From: Pelagibacteraceae bacterium AG-325-C03 | GTDB taxonomy: Bacteria; Pseudomonadota; Alphaproteobacteria; Pelagibacterales; Pelagibacteraceae | Direction: 5' to 3' | DNA: 34,550 nucleotides | Assembly (NCBI GenBank): GCA_003283025.1 | Contig: QBYC01000010.1 | Coordinates: forward strand, 1-34,550 | Part shown: positions 19,088 through 28,064 of the stretch, in pieces | Position numbering within the stretch: the first letter of the stretch is position 1 | How the letters are laid out: each line of letters starts with the position of its first letter | Notes under the pieces: model-generated | Database searches by the model: none | What the model saw: the letters and a program-made list of their open reading frames with translations, nothing else | What the model was told of the DNA's origin: nothing | Program-made: the position numbers and the translations under genes

Positions 19088-19753
19088 ATGTATAATATTA
19101 TTGAAAATATTCAAAAAAAATTACCCATAAGTAAGTCTAGATTTGAAAGAAAAATTAAAGTAAATAAAAATCAAATTATTTTTTTACGAGAATTTTTTTA
19201 TGGTATAGGTTTTTTCAAAAAATACCCTGACAAGAAAATTAAATCAATTTATTTTGATGATGAAAATTTAAGTTTTGCAAAAGCAAATATAAATGGTGAA
19301 CTTTATAGAATTAAACCACGATTGAGATGGTATAATGATGACACAAACAAAATTAATCATGAATTTAAAATAAAAATTGGTTTTAATAGTTATAAGTCGA
19401 TAACAGATAAGTTTTTTTTAAAAGATGCTTCTTTAAAAGATAATATAAAGTTAACAAAAAAATTTTATGACGAAGATTTTGATTTAAATTTAAGAGAAAC
19501 TATTTCAATAAGTTATAATAGAACTTATTTAGAGCATGTTTCAGGAGTGCGACTAACAATTGATCAAAATATTTTTTCAAAAGAAACTAGTAAAAATAAA
19601 TTCTACTCTATGCCTTATGAAGTGTTAGAATTTAAATATAATAATATTCTTGATAATTATTTTAGAGAATATTTATTCAAAAAATTAAGCCATTTACCCC
19701 TTAGAATGACTAAATGTTCAAAATATATAGAGTGTTTGATGAAACTGCTATAA
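19088..19753 (+). CDS. VTC-domain protein (polyphosphate polymerase-like)
   Basis: 221 residues, essentially one VTC domain. The basic tunnel residues of yeast Vtc4 have plausible counterparts: RFERKI (18-23), the RLRWY motif (78-82), EFKIK (92-96), YNRTYLE (143-149), PYEVLEFKY (176-184) and SKYIE (211-215). Vtc4 makes inorganic polyphosphate from ATP inside a basic tunnel. The motifs suggest an intact active site, but some bacterial members are uncharacterised and may use another acceptor. There is no signal peptide or membrane span, so a cytosolic or membrane-associated location is likely. It starts 7 nt after the CotH gene and ends 2 nt from a convergent gene. Confidence 0.8.
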   Translation: MYNIIENIQKKLPISKSRFERKIKVNKNQIIFLREFFYGIGFFKKYPDKKIKSIYFDDENLSFAKANINGELYRIKPRLRWYNDDTNKINHEFKIKIGFNSYKSITDKFFLKDASLKDNIKLTKKFYDEDFDLNLRETISISYNRTYLEHVSGVRLTIDQNIFSKETSKNKFYSMPYEVLEFKYNNILDNYFREYLFKKLSHLPLRMTKCSKYIECLMKLL

Positions 19754-19755
19754 TT

Positions 19756-20172
19756 TTATTTATATTTTTGAATTTTTTTACTTGAGGATATTAAATTTAA
19801 CTCAATTTTAATTTTTGGATATTTTTTTTTCATTAATTTTTTTATATCTATGAATGCTTTTTTATGAATTTTCTCCTCACTCTTTTTGTCAAAATTCTTT
19901 TTGCCACTAACAATTTTTGCAGCACCGCAATCATTATGATTAAAAACTATTAATTTTTGTATTTTATGCAATTTAATTGATATATCTATATTATCCCAAA
20001 AGCTTTTATGCCATTTTTTAAATTTAAGAGATGTAACTCCTATAGCTGATCCAGCAATTATAAAAGAACTATATTTACCTTTAAGTTTTTTTTTAATCAA
20101 ATGATTGTTTACAGTATGCTGAAATCTTGGATCTATACATGACAAAACCATTGCCTTAAATTTAAACGACAT
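19756..20172 (-). CDS. Short beta-carbonic-anhydrase-like zinc protein
   Basis: 138 residues. The paired motifs of beta-class carbonic anhydrases are present: C12-x-D14-x-R16 (SCIDPRF) and H79-x-x-C82 (NHNDCGA), with C12, H79 and C82 as presumed zinc ligands. It is much shorter than usual beta enzymes (about 200 residues or more) because the C-terminal helical part is missing. The Cys-His spacing of 67 residues is somewhat long. It may be an anhydrase-related protein with altered or no CO2 hydration. It lies 1 nt after the glmS stop and is probably co-transcribed with it. Confidence 0.6.
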   Translation of the reverse strand: MSFKFKAMVLSCIDPRFQHTVNNHLIKKKLKGKYSSFIIAGSAIGVTSLKFKKWHKSFWDNIDISIKLHKIQKLIVFNHNDCGAAKIVSGKKNFDKKSEEKIHKKAFIDIKKLMKKKYPKIKIELNLISSSKKIQKYK

Positions 20173-20173
20173 A

Positions 20174-21991
20174 TTATTCTACTGTAACTGATTTTGCTAA
20201 ATTTCTTGGTTTATCAATATCACAATTCTTTAATAAAGCGACATGATAAGCCAAAAGTTGTAAAGGAATTGTCATTAAAATCGGAGATAAGAAATTATCA
20301 ATATTGGTTATCCTTAGTCCAAACCTGATATTTTCACTGATTAGTTCTTTTTTATTATCAGTAAAAAAAAATATTTTTCCACCTCTAGCTATTACTTCCT
20401 GCATATTAGAAAGAGTTTTTTCAAAGTATTTATCTTTGGGTGCAATTACTATTACAGGCAAACCCTCTTCAATCAAAGCCAATGGACCATGTTTCATCTC
20501 ACCAGCTGGATATCCCTCGGCATGTAGGTATGATAACTCTTTTAGTTTAAGTGCACCTTCAAGAGCAATAGGAAATGAACAACCTCTTCCCAAAAACATA
20601 GAACCTCGAGCATCTAAAAATTCTTTAGCCATTAGCTGAAGATCAGGTTCTAAAAGTAATGTATTTTTAATAGAGTTAGGAAGTTTTTCTAAATTTTTAA
20701 TTTTTTGGTAATAAATTTTTTTGTCGATTTCTTCTCTCATTGAAGAAAATTTTAAACTCAAAATATATAAAACTATCAATTGACCTATAAATGCCTTAGT
20801 GGAAGCAACTCCTATTTCAGGGCCTGCATGAATGGGGAGAACCCAGTCTGAATTTCTAGCTATTGTACTTTCTATCGTATTAACAACTGCACAAGTTTTA
20901 ACATTATTTTTTTTACAAATATCTAAGGCTGCAGCTGTATCTGCTGTTTCGCCAGATTGTGAAACAAAAATATATAAATTGTTTGAATTAAATTTTATAT
21001 TTCTGTATCTAAACTCTGAGGCAATATCTATTTCGATATCGATTTTGGTTAATTCCTCAAACCAATATTTTGCAACTAGACATGAATGATAAGCTGTCCC
21101 ACAACCAATTAATATTATCTTTTTAATTTTTTTTGGTTCTAATGGAAAATTATAAATATTGATATCTTTCTTAATACTATCGATATACTCGTTCACACAT
21201 TTTTTCGCTGTTATTGGTTGTTCAAAAATTTCTTTGGACATAAAGTTTTTATAATCTCCCTTATCTGAAATATTTTCATCTTTAGAGACGATATGAATTT
21301 TTTTATTTATTTTCTTTAGATTGGAGTCATAAAAACTGACACTATTTTCAGTTAAAATACATAATTCTCCATCGTCTAAATAAGATATTTTGTTTGTCAT
21401 TGATTTAAGTGCGTACGAATCTGATCCTAAATAATTTTCATTATTAGAGAACCCAACTGCTAAAGGGCTACCTCTTCTCGCTCCAATTATAATATCTGGA
21501 AAATCTTTAAAGATAATTCCTAGTGCAAAGCTACCTTTTAGTTTTTTTAATATACTAAAAACAGCAACAAGTGGTTCTGAATTTTTTAAAGCCTCTGTAA
21601 TTAAAAGTGTGATTACTTCAGTATCCGTTTGCGACTTAAATTTTATTCCTTTTAACTCTAATTCTTTTTTTAATTCGTCTGAATTCTCAATTATACCATT
21701 GTGGACCACTGAAACATTTTTAGATGAGTGAGGGTGTGCGTTCACAACATTAGGTACTCCGTGAGTAGCCCATCTAACATGACCTATTCCTATGTTCCCA
21801 TCAGAAGGTGATTTAAATAAAATTTTTTCTAATTCATCTACTCTTCCTGAACATTTTTTTTCATTAATAAAATTATTGATTAAAGTAGCTAAACCTGCAG
21901 AATCATATCCCCTATATTCTAATTTCTTAAGAGAATTAATAATATTTATTGAAACAGGTTTATTGCTCGCTATACCAATTATTCCACACAT
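20174..21991 (-). CDS. glmS: Glutamine--fructose-6-phosphate aminotransferase
   Basis: 605 residues, close to the usual 609. Makes glucosamine 6-phosphate, the entry to UDP-GlcNAc. The N-terminal nucleophile C2 (MCGIIGIAS) and HVRWATHGVPNVVNAHPH belong to the glutaminase domain. Two SIS isomerase domains follow, with SQSGETADT, GPEIGVASTKAF and LGRGCSFPIALEGALKLKE. The C-terminal NLAKSVTVE carries the catalytic Lys. It lies 3 nt downstream of the glmU-like gene, which keeps two steps of the same pathway together. No glmS ribozyme-like leader is possible in that gap. Confidence 0.97.
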   Translation of the reverse strand: MCGIIGIASNKPVSINIINSLKKLEYRGYDSAGLATLINNFINEKKCSGRVDELEKILFKSPSDGNIGIGHVRWATHGVPNVVNAHPHSSKNVSVVHNGIIENSDELKKELELKGIKFKSQTDTEVITLLITEALKNSEPLVAVFSILKKLKGSFALGIIFKDFPDIIIGARRGSPLAVGFSNNENYLGSDSYALKSMTNKISYLDDGELCILTENSVSFYDSNLKKINKKIHIVSKDENISDKGDYKNFMSKEIFEQPITAKKCVNEYIDSIKKDINIYNFPLEPKKIKKIILIGCGTAYHSCLVAKYWFEELTKIDIEIDIASEFRYRNIKFNSNNLYIFVSQSGETADTAAALDICKKNNVKTCAVVNTIESTIARNSDWVLPIHAGPEIGVASTKAFIGQLIVLYILSLKFSSMREEIDKKIYYQKIKNLEKLPNSIKNTLLLEPDLQLMAKEFLDARGSMFLGRGCSFPIALEGALKLKELSYLHAEGYPAGEMKHGPLALIEEGLPVIVIAPKDKYFEKTLSNMQEVIARGGKIFFFTDNKKELISENIRFGLRITNIDNFLSPILMTIPLQLLAYHVALLKNCDIDKPRNLAKSVTVE

Positions 21992-21994
21992 TAT

Positions 21995-22633
21995 TTATTT
22001 ATTTTTTTTATAATTTTTAATTTCTTTTTGATTAGCTCTAGTAAGCGCTAATGATTTTTTCTTTACGTTTTTTGTAATTACTGAGCCTGCACCTACTACA
22101 CTGTTTTTTTCTATTTTAATTGGTGCAACTAATGAAGAATTAGAACCTACAAAAACATTATCTGAAATTTTTGTTTTAGATTTTTTAAATCCATCATAGT
22201 TACAAGTAATAGTACCAGCGCCTATATTGGAATTTTTTCCAATATCAGTGTCTCCTATATAAGAAAGATGGTTTACTTTTGAATTTAGGTCAATAGTAGA
22301 TTTTTTAATTTCTACAAAATTTCCAATTTTTGTATTATCTTTTAAGGTTGTTCCAGGGCGTAATCTAGCATACGGGCCAACTATGACATTTTTTCCAATT
22401 TTTACCCCCTCAAGATAACTAAAGGACTTTATATGAGAATTATCATTAATTTTTACTTTAGTCCCAAAAACAACATAAGGTTCTACAATTATGTTCTTTC
22501 CAAAAATAGTATCTTTTGACAAAAAAATTGTTTCTGGTGCAATTAAATTTACACCTTTGGAGATTGCTTTATCCCTCAAAAGTTCTTGTGAATTTCTTTG
22601 ACATTTAACTTTATCTTTTATTTTTACTTTCAT
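21995..22633 (-). CDS. GlmU acetyltransferase half (stand-alone left-handed beta-helix), lacking the uridyltransferase domain
   Basis: 212 residues that align with about residue 230 to the end of E. coli GlmU. The hexapeptide repeats and key acetyltransferase residues are present: H122 (HLSYIGD, counterpart of H363), Y125, N136, N145-Y146 (CNYDG) and R199 (ALTRANQ). The N-terminal pyrophosphorylase domain, with its LAAGxGTRM loop, is absent. The 84 nt upstream, before the divergent PQQ gene, cannot hold it. The protein should acetylate glucosamine 1-phosphate; the UDP-transfer step must come from another gene. The neighbouring glmS supports the pathway. Related stand-alone LbH acyltransferases are an alternative. 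Confidence 0.8.
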   Translation of the reverse strand: MKVKIKDKVKCQRNSQELLRDKAISKGVNLIAPETIFLSKDTIFGKNIIVEPYVVFGTKVKINDNSHIKSFSYLEGVKIGKNVIVGPYARLRPGTTLKDNTKIGNFVEIKKSTIDLNSKVNHLSYIGDTDIGKNSNIGAGTITCNYDGFKKSKTKISDNVFVGSNSSLVAPIKIEKNSVVGAGSVITKNVKKKSLALTRANQKEIKNYKKNK

Positions 22634-22717
22634 AAAAAAACTTTATTTATAATATCTAGAGTGGTAAAATAATTCACAAATTATTACTTTTTAATACTTC
22701 TCTAAATAGAAAATTTA

Positions 22718-24748
22718 ATGCAAAATAGAATAATAAAAACTCTTTCAATAATATTTATTTTAGTAATTTTTTACGTCTTTTTTGAGATGATATCAATTTC
22801 AACAAAAATAGTTAATAGGGAAGTAGTAACATTTAATTTAAATAATATTAGAAATCCACAAGTAAAAAAAATAATGAGATTTTTAGATAACCATTATGCC
22901 TCTTTTTTATTATTAGTAAGTAAAGACGCAAAATCTTATTTCAACAATGATGATCAAAGAGATAAACTTCCAAATTTAAAAGTAATAAAAAAAACTGAGA
23001 GTTTTTCTAAACATTTATTCCCTTTAAAAAATAATGGAGAAAGCTGGCATAGAAATTATGGTGGACATTCCTCTAATAGATTTTCTTCTTTAAAAAAAAT
23101 TAACAAAAATAATCTAAATAAACTCACTGTGGCTTGGGAGTATAAAATTGATAAAGAAAGTATCTATGATATTCAGTCTAATGCCATTGTTGCAGAGAAT
23201 AAGATTATTATTCCAAGTTATAATAAAAAAATTATTTGTTTAGATGCAAAATCAGGAGAACTTTTGTGGAATTTTCCTTTAGAAGAAGGATCTCCAAGAA
23301 GAGGGATGGTATATTTAGATAGTAAGAAAAACGACTCTGCAAAAATATTTTTTTCTTCTTATAAAAATTTAATCTCACTAAATGTAGCAGATGGAAAAGC
23401 TAATAAAAATTTTGGTAAAAATGGAATAGTAAAATTATCGAGACCGTCTCTGACTTCTCCAGCTTTATTCAAAAATAATTTAATCGTTACTACATCTGAA
23501 CCTTCAGTAAATATTTACGATGTGAACACTGGTAAATTTTTATGGAAATTTGTTTTAATGGAAAAAAACTTAAGTAATAGAAATGGTGGTAAAAGGTATG
23601 ATTACTCTGGGGGTAACCCTTGGGGAGGTTTTTCATTAGATGAAAAAAGAGGTATTGCCTATATCACCACAGGCAACGCAGGAAGATATTTTAATGGAGT
23701 AAATAGACCAGGAAAAAATAAATTTGCAAATTCTATAATAGCTTTAGATTTAGTAAATAGAAAAAAGATATGGGATTTTCAAGAAGTAAGGCATGATATT
23801 TGGAATTTAGATATACCAGCTCCTCCAATATTAGGTTCAATTACCAAAAATAACAAAAAGGTTGATGTTGTTATTGCTTTAACTAAACTTGGAAATACAA
23901 TTGTGCTTGACAGAGAATCAGGTAAGCCTATTTTTGATTTTTATTTAAAAAAAAGCCCAAGGTCTAATCTTCCAGGTGAAAAAACAAATTTCTATCAACC
24001 TAAATTAGAATTGCCAGAACCCTTTGCTAAACAAGAATTTACAATAGACGAAATTACAAACATTAATGAAAAAAGTAAACAATACATAACTAAAAAAATT
24101 AAAGAATATAAATATGGTTTTTTTGAGCCATATGAATTGGGAAAAAAAAATATTCAGTTTAATTTTCATGGTGGTGCAGAATGGCCAGGTGGTTCATTTG
24201 ACTTAGAGACAGAAACATTATTTGTAACATCTTCCAATATTGCATGGGAAACTGAAATAGTATTAAATAAAAAAAAAAATAAATTTTCTCCAAGTCCGTA
24301 TTATAAATACAACAGTAGTTTTAAAAGATTAAAAGATCAGAATGGATATCCAGGTTCGAAACCTCCTTGGGGTACGATTTCAGCAATTAATCTTACAAAT
24401 GGAAAAATTAAATGGCAAAAGCCTTTTGGTGAATATGAAGAATTGAGTAAATTAGGAATTCCTGTTACTGGAACAGAAAATTATAGTGGTGTAACAGGAA
24501 CGGAAGCAGGTATTTTATTAGCAACTGGAACTTTGGACAAAAAATTTCGAATTTTAGACTCAGAGAATGGTGAAGAATTATGGTCTTATAAACTACCTTT
24601 TATAGGATCTAGTCCACCAATTACATATCTTATAGATGGTGAACAATATATTTTAATAAATTCTACAGGAAGTTTTTCTCTTAAAAAAGGTTATCCTGAT
24701 TTAGTTGAATTTGGCAATATGATAATTGTTTTTAAACTAGAGAAATGA
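22718..24748 (+). CDS. Membrane-anchored PQQ-type quinoprotein dehydrogenase
   Basis: 676 residues. A hydrophobic N-terminal segment (about 6-24) precedes roughly 80 linker residues, then an eight-bladed propeller starting near 108 with WHRNYGGHSSNRFSSLKKIN. Characteristic quinoprotein segments follow: NPWGGFSLDEKRGIAYITTGNA, DIWNLDIPAPPIL, LDRESGKPIF, FHGGAEWPGGSFD, PPWGTISAINL and TGTLDKKFRILDSENGEELW. This resembles the glucose/quinate-type PQQ dehydrogenases that oxidise sugars or alcohols in the periplasm and pass electrons to the quinone pool. The substrate cannot be read. No pqq synthesis genes lie in this window. Its stop overlaps gph by 4 nt. Confidence 0.85.
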   Translation: MQNRIIKTLSIIFILVIFYVFFEMISISTKIVNREVVTFNLNNIRNPQVKKIMRFLDNHYASFLLLVSKDAKSYFNNDDQRDKLPNLKVIKKTESFSKHLFPLKNNGESWHRNYGGHSSNRFSSLKKINKNNLNKLTVAWEYKIDKESIYDIQSNAIVAENKIIIPSYNKKIICLDAKSGELLWNFPLEEGSPRRGMVYLDSKKNDSAKIFFSSYKNLISLNVADGKANKNFGKNGIVKLSRPSLTSPALFKNNLIVTTSEPSVNIYDVNTGKFLWKFVLMEKNLSNRNGGKRYDYSGGNPWGGFSLDEKRGIAYITTGNAGRYFNGVNRPGKNKFANSIIALDLVNRKKIWDFQEVRHDIWNLDIPAPPILGSITKNNKKVDVVIALTKLGNTIVLDRESGKPIFDFYLKKSPRSNLPGEKTNFYQPKLELPEPFAKQEFTIDEITNINEKSKQYITKKIKEYKYGFFEPYELGKKNIQFNFHGGAEWPGGSFDLETETLFVTSSNIAWETEIVLNKKKNKFSPSPYYKYNSSFKRLKDQNGYPGSKPPWGTISAINLTNGKIKWQKPFGEYEELSKLGIPVTGTENYSGVTGTEAGILLATGTLDKKFRILDSENGEELWSYKLPFIGSSPPITYLIDGEQYILINSTGSFSLKKGYPDLVEFGNMIIVFKLEK

Positions 24749-25407
24749 ATCAAATTTTTACTATTCTTTTTGATTTAGACGGAACAATAGTTAATACAGC
24801 ACCTGACTTAATGGCAGCTCATAATCATGTTATGAAAAAATTTGGTCACACTGAGAAAAAATTATCTGATATTAAATCTTTAGCTGGAAAAGGTGCTTGG
24901 GTAATGATGCAAAGATCTTTTAAAGAAGAAATTAAAGATGAAAAAATTAAAAAAAAAATGACTAATGAATTCATAAATTTTTATGCAAAAAATATTGATC
25001 AAAATAGTCATCCATTAAAAGGATCAATCGAATTTTTTAATTGGGCAAAAAATAAAAATATTTCAATGGGAGTATGTACCAATAAACAGGAAAAATTAGC
25101 TATTGATCTCTTAAAGAAATTAGATATTTACAAATACTTTGAATACGTTGCTGGTAGCGACACTTTTCCGTTTAATAAACCTGATCCTAGACACTTAACT
25201 GATGTAGTTGAAATCATTGGTGGTGATTTAAAAAAAACAATTATGGTTGGCGACAGTGAGGTTGATGCTAATTCAGCACATAATGCTAATTTACCATTTG
25301 TGTTAGTTAAAAATGGGTATACAGAAAAATCTGAAAAAGAAATTAAACATGATGATTTGATTAGTGATTTCATGGGTTTTGAAAAAATAATAGAAAAATA
25401 TTTATGA
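24745..25407 (+). CDS. gph: Phosphoglycolate phosphatase (HAD family)
   Basis: 220 residues. HAD motifs are in order: D10-x-D12 (FDLDGTIVNTAPD), T112 (CTNKQ), K145 (NKPDP) and D170/D174 (VGDSEVD). The cap domain lies between motifs I and II. The NTAPDL and LAGKGAWVMM segments match the Gph subgroup, which dephosphorylates 2-phosphoglycolate from DNA repair or oxygenase side reactions. Other small sugar phosphates are possible. It overlaps the quinoprotein gene and the lysE gene by 4 nt each. Confidence 0.9.
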   Translation: MNQIFTILFDLDGTIVNTAPDLMAAHNHVMKKFGHTEKKLSDIKSLAGKGAWVMMQRSFKEEIKDEKIKKKMTNEFINFYAKNIDQNSHPLKGSIEFFNWAKNKNISMGVCTNKQEKLAIDLLKKLDIYKYFEYVAGSDTFPFNKPDPRHLTDVVEIIGGDLKKTIMVGDSEVDANSAHNANLPFVLVKNGYTEKSEKEIKHDDLISDFMGFEKIIEKYL

Positions 25408-26003
25408 TAAATTTTACTTTATTTTCTGCTTTATCAATTTTTTACTTTACTATGTTTTTTACTCCTGGTCCAAATAATGCGATGCTTACCGCTTCGGGAA
25501 TGAAGTTTGGCTTTATAAGAACCCTGCCTCATTTAATTGGAATTCCCTTAGGTCATATTTTACAAATTGGCTTGACTTGTTTTGGTTTAGCAAATTTATT
25601 TTTTCTGTATCCTCAAGCTCAGTTTTATATGAAAATTTTGTGTTTTGTCTATCTAGTTTATTTAGGTTGGCAAATGATTGGTTCATTCAGTATGCTACAA
25701 AAAGAAACAGGGAGGCCATTAAGATTTTATGAGGCTTCTTTATTTCAATTTATTAATCCTAAAGCTTGGTCCATTGCTATAACAGTTGCGTCAGGTTTTT
25801 TTCCCACAAAGGAAAATATTTTTATAGGTGTGGCATTTGTGACAATTACAGCTGCAATAATATGTTTTCCAACAATAAGTTTATGGGCATTATTTGGAAG
25901 TGGTTTAAGAAAATTTATTACCGATGTAAAAATTAAAAAAAAAATTGAATATTTGCTTGCAGTTCTATTGGTTTTAACTGGTTTATTTATATTATTTAAA
26001 TAA
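25404..26003 (+). CDS. LysE/RhtB family amino-acid exporter
   Basis: 199 residues with about six hydrophobic segments. The N-terminal TPGPNN motif (20-25) followed by an amphipathic ASGMKFGF stretch is the hallmark of LysE/RhtB exporters. FINPKAWSIAI around residue 112 is the second conserved block. Members export basic or neutral amino acids or homoserine lactone-like compounds; the substrate here is not evident. It is followed by a 40-nt gap before prpB. Confidence 0.9.
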   Translation: MINFTLFSALSIFYFTMFFTPGPNNAMLTASGMKFGFIRTLPHLIGIPLGHILQIGLTCFGLANLFFLYPQAQFYMKILCFVYLVYLGWQMIGSFSMLQKETGRPLRFYEASLFQFINPKAWSIAITVASGFFPTKENIFIGVAFVTITAAIICFPTISLWALFGSGLRKFITDVKIKKKIEYLLAVLLVLTGLFILFK

Positions 26004-26043
26004 TCTTTGATTTTTACATCTCGCTCTAATATAAGTTTTTCGA

Positions 26044-26940
26044 ATGCATTTTACTAAAAAATCAGTGTCTGAAAAACGTTTAAATTTAGTTAAAGCGTTA
26101 AAATCAAAAAAACTATTAAGATTTCCTGGAGCTTATAATGCACTTTGTGCAAAACTTATTGCAGAAATAGGCTTTGATGGAGTTTATGTTTCAGGTGGAG
26201 TTATGTCTAACGATCTTGGTTTACCTGACATTGGATTAACTACATTAGATCAAGTTAGTTATCGAAGCGGCCAAATATCAAGAGTTACTGATCTACCAAC
26301 AATCGTTGATATTGATACTGGTTTTGGAAGTTGTAAAAAAACTATTAAGGTGTTTGAAAGTAAAGGTTTGGCAGGATGTCATTTAGAAGATCAAATATCT
26401 GAAAAAAGATGCGGTCATCTTGATAATAAAGAACTTATATCTAAAGAAGAAATGGTAAAAAAAATTAAAGAGTCAGTGCAAGCTAGAAAAGATAAAAACT
26501 TTTTAATTATTGCTAGAACAGATGCTAATTCTGTTGAAGGATTGGGTAAAACGTTAGAAAGAGTCAAAGCATATGAAGATGCTGGAGCTGATATGATTTT
26601 TCCTGAAGCTATGAAAGATGAAAGTGAATTTGAAAAAGTAAGAAAAATAGCGAAAGGATATTTGTTAGCAAATATGACTGAATTTGGAAAATCTAAATTA
26701 CTGAATAAAAAACAATTAGAAAAACTTGGTTACAACCTAGTTATTTACCCCGTTAGTACACAGCGTCTAGCAATGAAAAATGTAGAAATGGGTCTAAAAT
26801 CAATATTTATTGACGGTCATCAGAAAAATATAATTGACAAAATGCAAACTAGAAAAAGGTTGTACGAGTTAGTAGAATATGAGAAATACAATACTTCTGA
26901 TAAAAAAATTACAGATTTTTCTACTGAGGGACATGAATAA
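26044..26940 (+). CDS. prpB: 2-Methylisocitrate lyase (isocitrate lyase/PEP mutase family)
   Basis: 298 residues of TIM-barrel fold. The active-site loop KRCGH (121-125, C123) and DIDTGFG (89-95), HLEDQ (113-117) and GADMIFPEA are typical of PrpB. It splits 2-methylisocitrate to pyruvate and succinate, the last methylcitrate cycle step. The other family members (PEP mutase, oxaloacetate hydrolase, isocitrate lyase) are less likely because prpC follows directly, overlapping by 1 nt. The DNA before the ATG holds 40 nt with no clear promoter. Confidence 0.92.
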   Translation: MHFTKKSVSEKRLNLVKALKSKKLLRFPGAYNALCAKLIAEIGFDGVYVSGGVMSNDLGLPDIGLTTLDQVSYRSGQISRVTDLPTIVDIDTGFGSCKKTIKVFESKGLAGCHLEDQISEKRCGHLDNKELISKEEMVKKIKESVQARKDKNFLIIARTDANSVEGLGKTLERVKAYEDAGADMIFPEAMKDESEFEKVRKIAKGYLLANMTEFGKSKLLNKKQLEKLGYNLVIYPVSTQRLAMKNVEMGLKSIFIDGHQKNIIDKMQTRKRLYELVEYEKYNTSDKKITDFSTEGHE

Positions 26941-28064
26941 TGACTGAAGAGATTAAAAAAGGATTGCTTGGAATAGTTGTTGATGAAACAACAATATCCC
27001 AAGTAGTGCCAGAATTAAGCGCACTAACATACAGAGGTTATACAGTTCAAGAACTTTGTGATAAATGTGATTTTGAAGAAGTTGCATATCTTGTTCTTAA
27101 TGGTGAACTTCCAAATAAAAATCAACTTAAAAAATTTATTAAACAGGAAAGGTCTGAAAGAAAACTTTCAAAACAAATATTAAGCGATATTAAAAAGATG
27201 CCAAAAAATGCACATCCAATGGATGTGATTAGAACATGTGTGAGCTTAATGTCTTTGGAAGATAAAGATACTAAAGATAACTCTCCTAAAGCTAACATGA
27301 GAAAGGCGATGAGAATTTTTGCTAAAACTCCTACTGCTGTAGCTGCATATTTTAGAGCAAGAAAAGGTAAAAGCATAATTTCTCCAAGTAAAAATTTATC
27401 TTTCTCAGAAAACTTCTTTAAAATGATGTTTAATAAAGTACCGGACAAAGAAGTAGTAAGAGCATTTGATATTTCATTAATTTTATACGCTGAACATAGT
27501 TTTAATGTTTCAACTTTTACCGCTAGAACTATTACATCTAGTTTGTCAGATTTGCACGGAGCCATAACTGGTGCCATTGCTTCCTTAAAAGGTCCACTGC
27601 ATGGTGGGGCAAACGAAGCAGTGATGCATATGATGAAAGAAATAGGTAAACCAGAAAAAGCTAAAACTTGGATTGATAGCGCCCTTGATAAAAAGAAGGT
27701 TGTAATGGGATTTGGTCACAGAGTTTACAGGACTGGAGACTCCAGAGTACCTACTATGAAACACTATATGTTTAAAGTAGCTAAACTCTTAAAAAAAGAA
27801 AAGTACACAGAGATATATGAAATTTTAGAAAAAGTGATGATAGAAAAAAAAAATATTCATCCAAACGTAGATTTTCCGTGCGGTCCAACTTATTACATGA
27901 TGGGAATAGACATAGATTTTTACACTCCGATTTTTGTCATGTCTCGGATAACTGGTTGGTCTGCACATATAATGGAACAACATACTTCCAATAAATTAAT
28001 TAGACCTTTATCTAAATATAAAGGTGAAGAGGTAAGAGAAGTCATGCTTTTAAATCAAAGATAA
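26940..28064 (+). CDS. prpC: 2-Methylcitrate synthase
   Basis: 374 residues of the citrate synthase fold. The catalytic triad is visible as H221 (LHGGANEA), H260 (GFGHRVYR) and D311 (NVDFPCGP). The short length and the N-terminal KGLLGIVVDETTIS, with YRGYTVQEL, match methylcitrate synthases. It condenses propionyl-CoA and oxaloacetate. It overlaps prpB by 1 nt and the following small ORF by 1 nt. prpD or acnD, which complete the cycle, are not in this window. Confidence 0.93.
   Translation: MTEEIKKGLLGIVVDETTISQVVPELSALTYRGYTVQELCDKCDFEEVAYLVLNGELPNKNQLKKFIKQERSERKLSKQILSDIKKMPKNAHPMDVIRTCVSLMSLEDKDTKDNSPKANMRKAMRIFAKTPTAVAAYFRARKGKSIISPSKNLSFSENFFKMMFNKVPDKEVVRAFDISLILYAEHSFNVSTFTARTITSSLSDLHGAITGAIASLKGPLHGGANEAVMHMMKEIGKPEKAKTWIDSALDKKKVVMGFGHRVYRTGDSRVPTMKHYMFKVAKLLKKEKYTEIYEILEKVMIEKKNIHPNVDFPCGPTYYMMGIDIDFYTPIFVMSRITGWSAHIMEQHTSNKLIRPLSKYKGEEVREVMLLNQR

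Noticed and set aside
27122-27577. 151-residue ORF opposite prpC
   Set aside because: Antisense shadow of a conserved enzyme; its hydrophobic look comes from the complement of Lys-rich and Ala-rich codons.
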